Shown piece after piece: positions 13,440 through 20,668 of a stretch of DNA of 22,812 bases (positions are counted from its first letter, which is position 1; the number at the start of each line of letters is the position of its first letter). The DNA is from Chloroflexi bacterium RBG_16_68_14 (lineage in GTDB: Bacteria; Chloroflexota; Dehalococcoidia; DSTF01; RBG-16-68-14), in the NCBI GenBank assembly GCA_001796995.1, contig MGOB01000059.1:13240-36051 (forward strand). Direction: 5' to 3'. Made by a program: the position numbers and the translations under genes. The notes beneath the pieces were generated by a model, which was not told the origin of the DNA, searched no databases, and saw only the letters and a program-made list of their open reading frames with translations.

Positions 13440-13458
13440 GGGATGCAGAGGATCACCA

Positions 13459-13478
13459 CCCCAGCCTGAAGGCTGGGG
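13459..13478. repeat. Perfect hairpin CCCCAGCC-TGAA-GGCTGGGG
   Basis: An 8-bp stem with a TGAA loop, 20 bases after the YHS stop. It has no T-run, so it is not a classical terminator. The shape (GC stem, 4-base AT-rich loop, paired with a second hairpin) resembles REP or IS200/IS605-end palindromes. It may also stop or stabilise the YHS transcript. Confidence 0.6.
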
Positions 13479-13495
13479 CATAGGCGGCAGATCGA

Positions 13496-13519
13496 TACCC
13501 CCGCCTTTAGGCGGGGGTA
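13496..13519. repeat. Perfect hairpin TACCCCCGCC-TTTA-GGCGGGGGTA
   Basis: A 10-bp perfect stem with a TTTA loop, 17 bases after the first hairpin and 69 bases before the patatin gene. It is similar in style to its neighbour, and the pair look like REP/IS200-IS605-type palindromes without a transposase in view. Its ends (TACCCCC...GGGGGTA) also mimic CsoR half-sites, though the spacing is wider than at the csoR operator. Confidence 0.6.
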
Positions 13520-13588
13520 GAGAATCCCCTCTATTGGCTGAACAAGGATTGAGGGAACGTCCGGGCGTTTGTTACGTTTAGTATTGGA

Positions 13589-14476
13589 ATGCTGTGGTTC
13601 CGGCGCAACGGCCATCGAGAGGAGCCCACGCTGGTGCTCAGCGGCGGGGGCGCCATGGGCGCCCTCCAGGCGGGGCTGCTGCGCGCCCTGATCCGGCGCG
13701 GCTTCCGGCCGTCCCGCATCGTGGGCACCAGCGTCGGCGCCCTGAACGGCGCCTTCCTCGCCTTCTACCCGGACGAGGCGGGCGTGGAGCGGCTGGTCCA
13801 GATCTGGCGCAGCCTGGAGAAGGAACGCTTCATCAACTTCAACCCGGTGCGAGTAGCCTATCGATTGGCCTCCCGCCAGATCGCCCTCTTCAGCAACGAG
13901 TTCCTCCAGCAGCTTATCGCAGAGCACGCCGTCGAGGACGATTTCGCCGCCGCCCGGGTGCCCCTCTTCGTCACCGCCACCAACCTGACCACCGGCCGCA
14001 AGCACGTCTTCAGCGAGGGGTCCGTCTCCCAGGCAGTGCTAGCCTCCACCGCCATCCCGGGCGTCTTCGAGCCCGTCGAGATCGGCGGGCAGGCGTACAT
14101 CGATGGCGGCGTGACGGCGAACCTGGACCTGGAGACAGCGGTCGACCAAGGCGCGCGGGAGATCCTGGCCATCGATCTCTCGCACTGCTTCGACCACTCG
14201 TCGCCCACCAGCGCCATCGGCGTCATCACCCGGACGGTGGACATCTGGACGCGGGAGCGGGTGCGGCGCGACGTGACGTACCTCGGCCGCCAGGCCCGCA
14301 TCACCCTCGTCCAGCCCGAGATCCAGGAGGGCCCGGCGATAGGCGAGCTCCGCCACGCCTCACGGCTCATCGAGCGGGGCGAGGCGATGGGCGAGCAGAT
14401 GTTCTCGCAGTGCTTCGACCGGCGCGGCCGGCTTCAGCCCGGCGTCGTCTCCGCTGACGTGGGGGTATTGACGTAG
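13589..14476 (+). CDS. Patatin-like phospholipase / RssA-type serine hydrolase
   Basis: The 295-residue protein has the three patatin signatures. The oxyanion loop is SGGGAMGALQAGLL (18-31), the nucleophile elbow GTSVG has S48, and the catalytic acid lies in DGG (D172), giving a Ser-Asp dyad. Family members hydrolyse phospholipids or other acyl esters at or near the membrane. The oxyanion loop has Met where the commonest form has Arg (GGGxRG), a known variant. There is no signal peptide. No good ribosome site precedes the ATG; TAGTAT at 13579-13584 just upstream would suit a leaderless mRNA, but no -35 was found. It converges with dapA with a 12-base gap. The lipid substrate is unknown. Confidence 0.9.
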   Translation: MLWFRRNGHREEPTLVLSGGGAMGALQAGLLRALIRRGFRPSRIVGTSVGALNGAFLAFYPDEAGVERLVQIWRSLEKERFINFNPVRVAYRLASRQIALFSNEFLQQLIAEHAVEDDFAAARVPLFVTATNLTTGRKHVFSEGSVSQAVLASTAIPGVFEPVEIGGQAYIDGGVTANLDLETAVDQGAREILAIDLSHCFDHSSPTSAIGVITRTVDIWTRERVRRDVTYLGRQARITLVQPEIQEGPAIGELRHASRLIERGEAMGEQMFSQCFDRRGRLQPGVVSADVGVLT

Positions 14477-14488
14477 TCGGCGCCGGCC

Positions 14489-15385
14489 CTACACCGCCAC
14501 CGGCAGGTCGATGCGGTGGCGGCGCACCTCCGCCATGATCCGCTCGCCGGTGGCCTCGTCGGGCTCGCAGAGGGGCAGGCGCAGACCGCCCACCGGGAAC
14601 CCCAACTGGCCCAGCGCGTACTTCACCGGGATGGGGTTGGTGACCAACACCATCGTGCGCATCAGGGGGAGCAGCCGGCGGTGGGTGCGGGACGCCTCCT
14701 CCACCCGGCCGGCCAGGAAGTCATCGAACATGGCCCGGAACTGCCGCCCCACCAGGTGGGAGACGACGGCGATCACCCCGTAGCCGCCCACGGCCAGGAT
14801 GGGCAGGGTGTCCTCGTCCGCGCCGCTCCAGACGCGGAAGCCTTCGGCTGAGCCCTCGATGATGCGGGCGATCTGGCCCAGGTCGCCGCTCCCTTCCTTG
14901 ATGCCGACGATGTTCTCGACGGCGGAGAGGCGGACCGTCGTCTCCGCCGTCATGTTGACGCCGGTGCGGCCGGGCAGGTTGTAGAGGATGCAGGGCAGCC
15001 GGGTGGCCGCGGCGATGGCCTTGAAGTGGCGCTCCAGCCCCTCCTGGGTAGGCCGGTTGTAGTAGGGCGTCACCAGCAGGACGCCGTCCACGCCCGTCCG
15101 CTCCGCCTCCCGCGTCAGCTCGATGCTCTCGGCGGTGTTGTAGGTGCCGGTGTTGGCGATGATAGCGGCCCGGTCGCCCACCGCTCCCTTCACCTCAACG
15201 AAGAGACGCAGCCTTTCCTCGTGGCTCAAGGTGGGCGCCTCGCCGGTGGTGCCGGCCACCACCATCCCGTCGCTCCCCGAGTCGAGGAGGGCGAGGGCGA
15301 GCCGCTTCGCCGCGTCGTAGTCCACCGACCCGTCGGGGGCGAAGGGGGTGACCATAGCGGTAAGCAGACGTCCGAGTTCAGGCAT
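14489..15385 (-). CDS. dapA: 4-hydroxy-tetrahydrodipicolinate synthase
   Basis: The protein has 298 residues. It condenses pyruvate with aspartate semialdehyde, the first committed step to diaminopimelate and lysine. GTTGEAP (T46, T47), YNLPGRTG (Y135, R140) and the Schiff-base lysine in GIKEGSGD (K163) are all present. Length and TIM-barrel order are normal for the family. The ATG at 15385 matches the usual N-terminus (MPELGRLLTAMVTPF); GTG 15397 would add four residues. It lies 70 nt downstream of asd on the same strand, so the two genes supplying and using aspartate semialdehyde are probably one transcript. Lysine feedback-site residues were not examined. Confidence 0.93.
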   Translation of the reverse strand: MPELGRLLTAMVTPFAPDGSVDYDAAKRLALALLDSGSDGMVVAGTTGEAPTLSHEERLRLFVEVKGAVGDRAAIIANTGTYNTAESIELTREAERTGVDGVLLVTPYYNRPTQEGLERHFKAIAAATRLPCILYNLPGRTGVNMTAETTVRLSAVENIVGIKEGSGDLGQIARIIEGSAEGFRVWSGADEDTLPILAVGGYGVIAVVSHLVGRQFRAMFDDFLAGRVEEASRTHRRLLPLMRTMVLVTNPIPVKYALGQLGFPVGGLRLPLCEPDEATGERIMAEVRRHRIDLPVAV

Positions 15386-15455
15386 GGTAGGTACCACCAG
15401 CGAATCCGCGTGTCCAGATTATAGCAGAGGGCGCAAGGGGACGTGGCCCTGCCCG

Positions 15456-16487
15456 CTAGACCAGCCCCCGGCTGATCATCTCCTCGGCGATCTGGAGGGC
15501 GTTGAGGGCGGCGCCCTTGCGCAGATTGTCGGACACCACCCAGAAGGCGAGGCCGCTGGGGTGGGAGCTATCCTGCCGGACCCGGCCGACGAACACCTCG
15601 TCGCGGCCGGCGGCCGTCCACGGCTGGGGGTAGAGGCTGATGGAGGGGTCATCCTGGAGGATGACGCCCGGCGCCTCCCGCAGGATGGCCTGGGCCTCCT
15701 CCGCCTCCATGGCCCGGCTCATCTCCACGTGCACCGCCGCGCTGTGACCCACGTAGACCGGCACTCGCACGCAGGTGGCGGAGAGGGGCAGATCGGGCTC
15801 GTGCATGATCTTGCGCGTCTCCACCGTCATCTTCCACTCCTCGCTGGTGTAGCCGTCGTCCTTGAAGGAGCCGATCTCCGGCAGGAGGTTGAAGGCGATC
15901 TGGTGGGGGTAGACGTGGGGCATCGCCCGCTGGTTCTCCAGGACGCGGCGGGCCTGCTCCGTCAGCTCGTTCACGGCTGACTGGCCGGTGCCGGAGACGG
16001 ACTGATAGGTGGCCACCACCACCCGCTTCACCGGGTTCACCCGGTGCAGCGGCCAGAGGACCATTACCACTGGAGTGGTGGAGCAGTTGGGGATGGCCAG
16101 GATGCCCTGGTGGTGGGCCACGTCGTCCGCGTTCACCTCGGGCACCACCAGGGGCACGTTAGGCTCCATGCGCCACACCCCGCTGTCGTCGATGGCGATG
16201 GCGCCGGCCTTGGCGGCCGCCGGCGCGAACTGGCGCGAGGCCTCGTCGGTGGCGGAGATGAAGACGAAGTCCGCTCCCGAGAACGACCGGCTGGTGGCCT
16301 CCTGCACCTCGATCTCGCGCTCGCCGAAGGTGATGCGCCGCCCGGCCGAACGCTTGCTCGCCAGCAGCCGCAGGCTCCGCAAGGGGAAGTGGCGGCTGGC
16401 CAGGATGTGCAGGAATTGCTGGCCGACGGCGCCGGTAGCGCCGACCACCGCGACGTTGTACAGCTTATCCGAGCGTAGGTGCGACAC
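15456..16487 (-). CDS. asd: Aspartate-semialdehyde dehydrogenase
   Basis: The protein has 343 residues from GTG 16487, chosen because AGGA lies 8 nt upstream and the product then begins like the family (KLYNVAVVGATGAVGQQ). ATG 16556 would add 23 residues with no family support. NADP-binding GATGAVG is at about 16-22, the active-site Cys is in PNCSTT (C135), and SGTGQSAVNEL follows. It reduces aspartyl phosphate to aspartate semialdehyde for lysine, methionine and threonine synthesis. The active-site sequence and spacing match the USG-1/Asd group of Gram-positive and Chloroflexota type. It is the upstream partner of dapA. Confidence 0.92.
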   Translation of the reverse strand: MSHLRSDKLYNVAVVGATGAVGQQFLHILASRHFPLRSLRLLASKRSAGRRITFGEREIEVQEATSRSFSGADFVFISATDEASRQFAPAAAKAGAIAIDDSGVWRMEPNVPLVVPEVNADDVAHHQGILAIPNCSTTPVVMVLWPLHRVNPVKRVVVATYQSVSGTGQSAVNELTEQARRVLENQRAMPHVYPHQIAFNLLPEIGSFKDDGYTSEEWKMTVETRKIMHEPDLPLSATCVRVPVYVGHSAAVHVEMSRAMEAEEAQAILREAPGVILQDDPSISLYPQPWTAAGRDEVFVGRVRQDSSHPSGLAFWVVSDNLRKGAALNALQIAEEMISRGLV

Positions 16488-16634
16488 TGAAGGCTTCCTA
16501 GAGACACGCGTGGCCCCCCGGCGCCGGAGGGCTATCTCATGATAAGTGGTCGACATGCGTAGCACAATGGCTCAGCGGCTATCTCGCGCTTCGTTCCAGG
16601 CCTCGCATCGAGAAACGCACGCCACTAAGCCGCG

Positions 16635-17147
16635 TTACAGGCCCTCCACCTGGGAGAGGAGGCGGGCCGCCTCCCGCGCGATGGCGCCGTGGCGGCGCAG
16701 GAGCAGCGCCCTCGTCCGCTCGATGCGCGCGCGCTGCGCCGCCGAGAGGAGCCCGCGTCGGGCATGCTCCGCCACCTCCTCCTCATCCTCCACCCACACC
16801 CTGCCGCCCGCATCGACCCAGACGTCCAGCAGCAGGTCCCTGTACGAGACCTCCCCTCCGCCCAGCCGCACCCTCTCCACCACGTCGAAGCGGTGGGCGA
16901 TGACGCGGCCGTCCGGCTCCACCATGCGGTACAGGAGGTAGGGGCGCCGTCGCCAGAAGAAGCCGTAGGAGCGGCTGCCCCGGGGGAGGAGCACCTCGCC
17001 CGCCCGCCGCTTCTGCGCATGGCCGAAGCAAAGGACGACCAGGTGCGGCCAGCGCGCCACCAGCCGGCAGCCAAACCGCTCCACGCGGCCGTCCAGGTGT
17101 CGTTTGATCTCGGTGATTCCTTCGGCTTCGCTCAGGACAGGGCGCAC
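16635..17147 (-). CDS. DUF402 family protein
   Basis: The protein has 170 residues from GTG 17147, with GGAGGG 8 nt upstream. The DUF402 core is visible: GSRSYGFFWRRRPYLLYR, PDGRVIAHRFDVV, then YRDLLLDVWVD and VEDEEEVAEHARRGLLS. Characterised DUF402 proteins are nucleoside di/triphosphate phosphatases or RNA-associated (FAU-1-like) proteins; which one applies here is unknown. Residues 4-10 (VLSEAEG) come from a short DNA motif that recurs in Chloroflexota genomes, so the extreme N-terminus may have been acquired or the start mis-set. It is divergent from the enoyl-CoA hydratase across an 83-base gap. Confidence 0.8.
   Translation of the reverse strand: MRPVLSEAEGITEIKRHLDGRVERFGCRLVARWPHLVVLCFGHAQKRRAGEVLLPRGSRSYGFFWRRRPYLLYRMVEPDGRVIAHRFDVVERVRLGGGEVSYRDLLLDVWVDAGGRVWVEDEEEVAEHARRGLLSAAQRARIERTRALLLRRHGAIAREAARLLSQVEGL
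17119..17141. repeat. Dispersed short repeat motif (TTCGGCTTCGCTCAGGACAG)
   Basis: The motif codes for LSEAEG on the minus strand and FGFAQDR on the plus strand. I associate these peptide scars with dispersed repeats in Chloroflexota assemblies; that is recollection, not a search. Only one copy is present in this window. Here it overlaps the start of the DUF402 gene. Confidence 0.4.
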
Positions 17148-17230
17148 TGGACGTGCCCTCCGATGGGTGGTATCCTAGCTCTCCGCCGGATGGCTGACAA
17201 ATCGACGGCGCGACGAATGGAGGTACGCCC

Positions 17231-18028
17231 ATGGCCGAGCAGTTCGAGAAGATCCTCTACCAGAAGGACGGGCACGTGGCCCTCATCACCATCAACCGGC
17301 CCGAACGCCTCAACGCCATCGACCCCCAGACCAGCCACGAGATGCACACCGCCTTCTGCGACTTCCGGGACGACCCGAAGCTGTGGGTGGCCATCCTCAC
17401 CGGCGTCGGCGACCGCGCCTTCTCCACCGGCAACGACCTGGTGGCGATGGCGGAGATGATGGCCGGCAAGGGTCGCGACCTGAGCGGGATGGCCCGCGCG
17501 CCCTTCGGCGGCATCACCCGCAACTTCGAGTGCTGGAAGCCCATCATCGCCGCCATCAATGGCTACTGCCTGGCCGGCGGCCTGGAGATCGCCATCTGCT
17601 GCGATGTCCGGGTGGCGGCGGAGCACGCCCAGTTCGGCGTCCCGGAGGTGACCCGCGCTATCATCCCCGGCGCCGGCGGCACCCAGCGCCTCCCCCGCAT
17701 GCTGCCCAAGGGCATCGCCCTGGAGCTGCTGGTCACCGGCGCCCGCTTCGATGCCCAGTGGGCGCTCCGCTACGGGCTGGTGAACTACGTGGTGCCCGCC
17801 GACAAACTCTTGCCCAAGGCCCGCGAGCTGGCCCAGGCCATCTGCGCGAACGGCCCGCTGGCGGTGCGGGCGGCCAAGGAATCGGCGCTGCGCGGGCTGG
17901 AGCTACCGCTGGAGGAGGGGCTGAGGCAGGAGATCGAGTTCTCCCGCAAGGTGCTGGCGACGGAGGACGCCCGGGAAGGGCCGCTCGCCTTCGCCCAGAA
18001 GCGTAAGCCGGAGTATAAGGGCCGCTAG
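17231..18028 (+). CDS. Enoyl-CoA hydratase/isomerase family (crotonase) protein
   Basis: The 265-residue protein has GGAGG 7 nt upstream. The oxyanion-hole segments and both catalytic glutamates of rat crotonase (E144, E164) are matched at the same 20-residue spacing: E119 in CLAGGLEIA and E139 in VPEVTRAIIPGAGGTQRLPR. It should therefore hydrate 2-enoyl-CoA esters rather than act as one of the glutamate-lacking relatives. The C-terminal helix (FAQKRKPEYKGR) has the usual family ending. It has no fatty-acid oxidation partners in the window. Its stop overlaps that of the converging lipoprotein gene by 3 bases. Confidence 0.9.
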   Translation: MAEQFEKILYQKDGHVALITINRPERLNAIDPQTSHEMHTAFCDFRDDPKLWVAILTGVGDRAFSTGNDLVAMAEMMAGKGRDLSGMARAPFGGITRNFECWKPIIAAINGYCLAGGLEIAICCDVRVAAEHAQFGVPEVTRAIIPGAGGTQRLPRMLPKGIALELLVTGARFDAQWALRYGLVNYVVPADKLLPKARELAQAICANGPLAVRAAKESALRGLELPLEEGLRQEIEFSRKVLATEDAREGPLAFAQKRKPEYKGR

Positions 18029-18513
18029 TCTTCCTCGATGCTCACGTCGGCGAAGCGGACGTGGGTGCCGTCCTGGTTGGTGCGGTAGAAGAACTGGCTC
18101 TCTCCCACCTTCAGCACCACCTCGAAGCCGGGGGTGATCACCTGCGCGCAGACCTCGTTCTCCTCCCCCAGGCCCAGGCAGGCGTCCGGCCACTCCTTCG
18201 GCTCCACTGACACCACCTCGATCTCGTCCACCGACGTCTGGAGCCGTCGCGCCATGTCCTCCTTGGCGGCCACCTCCGGGGCCCGCACCTCGCCCGGCGT
18301 GGCGGTGAGGGCAGGGCCCTGGGTGCCCTGCGTGGTGGCCAGCAAGGTGGCCAGGGCCTCGACCTCGCCGGCGCCAGGGGTGAGCGCCGGCGTCCCCTCA
18401 CCGGGCGTGCCCGCGCCCGGGCCGCCGTCTCCGTCGCCCCCGCAGGCGACGACAAGAAAGGTGGTCAGAACGACCACAAGGACTCCTAGCACAGACCAGT
18501 GGTTCCTTTGCAT
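18025..18513 (-). CDS. Putative lipoprotein of unknown function
   Basis: A 162-residue protein. The signal segment and lipobox FLVVAC place the lipidated Cys near residue 24. A Gly/Thr/Pro-rich linker (about 25-80) leads to a C-terminal domain (about 83-160) with DEIEVVSVEPKEWPDACLGLG, CAQVITPGFEVVLKVG and YRTNQDGTHV. I recognise this domain type from Chloroflexota surface proteins but know no assigned function; its two Cys residues may form a disulphide. The gene converges on the enoyl-CoA hydratase. GGAGGT lies 10 nt before the ATG. Confidence 0.75.
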   Translation of the reverse strand: MQRNHWSVLGVLVVVLTTFLVVACGGDGDGGPGAGTPGEGTPALTPGAGEVEALATLLATTQGTQGPALTATPGEVRAPEVAAKEDMARRLQTSVDEIEVVSVEPKEWPDACLGLGEENEVCAQVITPGFEVVLKVGESQFFYRTNQDGTHVRFADVSIEED

Positions 18514-18551
18514 CGGTTCAGCGACCTCCGGGTTTTCTCAGCTAGCGGCTC

Positions 18552-19526
18552 TCAGAACCATCTGCGCAGCCGGAAAAAGATTACCAGACCCAGCGCGATG
18601 GCTGCCATCGCTCCCAGGATACCAAAATATCCCCACTGCCAGCCTAGCTCCGGCATGTTCTCGAAGTTCATCCCGTAGATGCTGGCGATGAGGGTGAGGG
18701 GCAGGAAGATGCCGGCCACCACTGAGAGGGTCTTCATCACCTCGTTCATGCGATTGTTGAGGGCCATCAGGTAGATATTGAGCACGCCGTCGGCCAGGTC
18801 CCGCAGCGACTCTACCAGCTCTTCCACCCGCAGGACGTGGTCGTAGATATCTCGAAAGTAGATGTAGCTCTCCGGACGCACCACCTTCGGGAACTCACCG
18901 CGGGCGATGCGATTGACCGCGTCGCGCTGGGGGAGGATGGTCCGGCGCAGGCGCTGGACGTTGCGCTTGAGGAGGAGAATATCCTGGAGGACGGACGCCT
19001 GGGGCTGGGAGAGCACCAGCTCCTCCAACCGCTCCAGCGTTTCGTCCATCTCCTCAACGGCCGGTTGATAGTCATCGACCAGCGCGTCCAGGAGGGCGTG
19101 GGCGAGGAAGTCGGCGCCGCGGCCCAACTCCGGCCCGTCCTCCTCACAGCGGTGGCGCAGCTCTTCGATGAAGGGCAGCCGCTGGGCGTGGAAGCTGACC
19201 ACATAGTTGGGGCCCAGGAAGAGGTCCAGCTCCGTCGTCTCCAGCCGCTCGGCCCTCGCCTGATAGCTGATCGCCTGGGCGATGATGAAGAGATAGCGGT
19301 CGTAGTCGTCGATCTTGGCCGGGTCGATGTGGCGGTTGAAGCAGTCATCGATGGCCAGGTGGTGAAAGTCGAAGACGCGGGAGAGGGCGGAAGCCTCCTC
19401 CCTGTCCGCCGCCTCCAGGTCCACCCAGAGCACGCCCGCGCCCGAGGCGACGGCCTCCCGCAGGGCCTCGTCGCCCAGGGAAGAGACGAGCTGGCCGTCG
19501 TCGGTCCGGTAGTAGGAGCTGATCAT
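18552..19526 (-). CDS. corA: CorA family magnesium/divalent cation transporter
   Basis: The protein has 324 residues from ATG 19526. The large N-terminal cytoplasmic domain has the long stalk helix (about 145-260). Two C-terminal transmembrane helices carry the signature YGMNF (about 284-288) at the end of TM1, which forms the selectivity filter of the pentameric channel. A short basic C-terminus RLRRWF follows TM2. The extra-membrane loop has MPELGW, as in many bacterial CorA. It moves Mg(2+) (also Co(2+) or Ni(2+)) into the cell. A TTG start six codons earlier was rejected as it lacks support. No Mg-sensing leader was recognised. Confidence 0.92.
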   Translation of the reverse strand: MISSYYRTDDGQLVSSLGDEALREAVASGAGVLWVDLEAADREEASALSRVFDFHHLAIDDCFNRHIDPAKIDDYDRYLFIIAQAISYQARAERLETTELDLFLGPNYVVSFHAQRLPFIEELRHRCEEDGPELGRGADFLAHALLDALVDDYQPAVEEMDETLERLEELVLSQPQASVLQDILLLKRNVQRLRRTILPQRDAVNRIARGEFPKVVRPESYIYFRDIYDHVLRVEELVESLRDLADGVLNIYLMALNNRMNEVMKTLSVVAGIFLPLTLIASIYGMNFENMPELGWQWGYFGILGAMAAIALGLVIFFRLRRWF

Positions 19527-19533
19527 GGCCGAC

Positions 19534-19573
19534 CTTGGTACCAAGTATGCGCTTTTGAAGAACCTAGAGCCAA
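19534..19573 (-). promoter_or_regulatory. Possible corA promoter with 12-base palindrome
   Basis: On the minus strand TTGGCT (19568-19573) and CATACT (19544-19549) are 18 bases apart. CTTGGTACCAAG, a perfect 12-base palindrome at 19534-19545, overlaps the end of the -10 and the predicted start. The promoter match is modest (4/6 at each box); the palindrome is exact. Confidence 0.35.
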
Positions 19574-19691
19574 GAAGGCCGAACCAAATAACTTCGAAAC
19601 CGCGGGACCATGGTTCAGAGGTTCTGCGGAGATTCCCGGAAAGACACCGCTCTCGGGCAGCTTGAACGGGCCTATGTGTTAGAGTTGGCGC

Positions 19692-20558
19692 GTGAACTCA
19701 CAGGATAGGACGCTTCGGCTCAAGGACGGGCGGCAGCTCGGCTATGCCGAATACGGCGATCCTCGAGGGAAGCCGCTCTTCTACTTCAACGGTACGCCGG
19801 GCTCACGGATCGAGGCGCGGCTGGCCGACGTGATCGCCCAGAGCGTCGGCATCCGGCTGATCGGGACTGACCGCCCGGGCTACGGCCTGTCAGATTTCAG
19901 GCCGGGCCGGAGGTTCGTGGACTGGCCCGACGATGTGCATGAGCTCGCGCAAGCCCTGCACATCGAGCGCTTCGGAGTCCTGGGCTTCTCGGGTGGCGGA
20001 CCTCACGTGGCCGCTTGCGCGCTCAAGATTCCTCGGCGTCTGACAGTGGCGGCCATCGTAAGTTGCTCCGTGCCCTCCGAAGCGCGCGGGACGACAAAGC
20101 GGATGCCGCTGCAGCGGCGTCTACTCCACAGCGTTGCTCAGCGTTTGCCCTGGTTGGAGAGGTTCCTCATGTGGAATATCGCCTTAACTGCACGACGCTT
20201 CCCTGGTCTGATGATCTCCCAGATGGGGGCCATGATGGCCGAGCCGGACAGGGCCGTGCTTGCCCGCCCCGAAGTGAGGGCGCTGTTTGTCGATAATTTC
20301 GTCGAGGCGTTTCGTCGCGGGACGCGCGGCGCGGCATATGACCTCTCGCTGGTAGCACGCCCCTGGGGCTTCGACCTCGGAGAGATCGCCGGAGAGATCC
20401 ACCTCTGGCATGGCGAGCAGGATACGAACGCTGGCCCGGTTGTCAGTGAGGCTCTGCCCAACTGCCACGCGACGTTTCTGCCTGGCGAGGGCCACCTTCT
20501 GTTTTGGAACCATACGGAAGGGATCCTGCGCCGGCTGTCGGAGCTGATGGTTGCGTGA
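19692..20558 (+). CDS. Alpha/beta hydrolase
   Basis: A 288-residue protein with a GTG start and no strong ribosome site. It shows the alpha/beta hydrolase order: YFNGTPGSR (31-39) in place of the HG oxyanion loop, DRPGYGLSD (60-68), nucleophile elbow GFSGG with S100, the acid in HGEQDTNAG (D244), and the His in GEGHLL (H268). The GTPGSR variant is common in uncharacterised members. The cap region (about 125-215) contains several Met and Trp residues. It is likely an esterase, epoxide hydrolase or C-C hydrolase; the class cannot be narrowed. The gene stands alone between corA and the alcohol dehydrogenase. Confidence 0.85.
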   Translation: MNSQDRTLRLKDGRQLGYAEYGDPRGKPLFYFNGTPGSRIEARLADVIAQSVGIRLIGTDRPGYGLSDFRPGRRFVDWPDDVHELAQALHIERFGVLGFSGGGPHVAACALKIPRRLTVAAIVSCSVPSEARGTTKRMPLQRRLLHSVAQRLPWLERFLMWNIALTARRFPGLMISQMGAMMAEPDRAVLARPEVRALFVDNFVEAFRRGTRGAAYDLSLVARPWGFDLGEIAGEIHLWHGEQDTNAGPVVSEALPNCHATFLPGEGHLLFWNHTEGILRRLSELMVA

Positions 20559-20585
20559 GCTCCCGGCACGCTGTCAGACGGTGCC

Positions 20586-20622
20586 TTGACATAGCAACCC
20601 GCTGGCCGCAAGATACCAGCGG
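20586..20622 (+). promoter_or_regulatory. Promoter of the alcohol dehydrogenase gene with an operator-like inverted repeat
   Basis: A consensus -35 TTGACA (20586-20591) is followed at 17 bases by CAAGAT (20609-20614), a weak -10 that keeps the A and T most important for opening. The inverted repeat CCGCTGG (20599-20605)/CCAGCGG (20616-20622) straddles the -10, a good place for a regulator. Confidence 0.5.
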
Positions 20623-20668
20623 CTACCCTTGGTGGCATTCACTTCGCTAGAAAGGAAGGAACGCGCAC

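Noticed and set aside
13496..13519. Second hairpin as a genuine CsoR operator
   Set aside because: The half-sites resemble the operator, but their spacing differs from the csoR site and a paired hairpin of the same style lies next to it, so a repeat element is the simpler reading.
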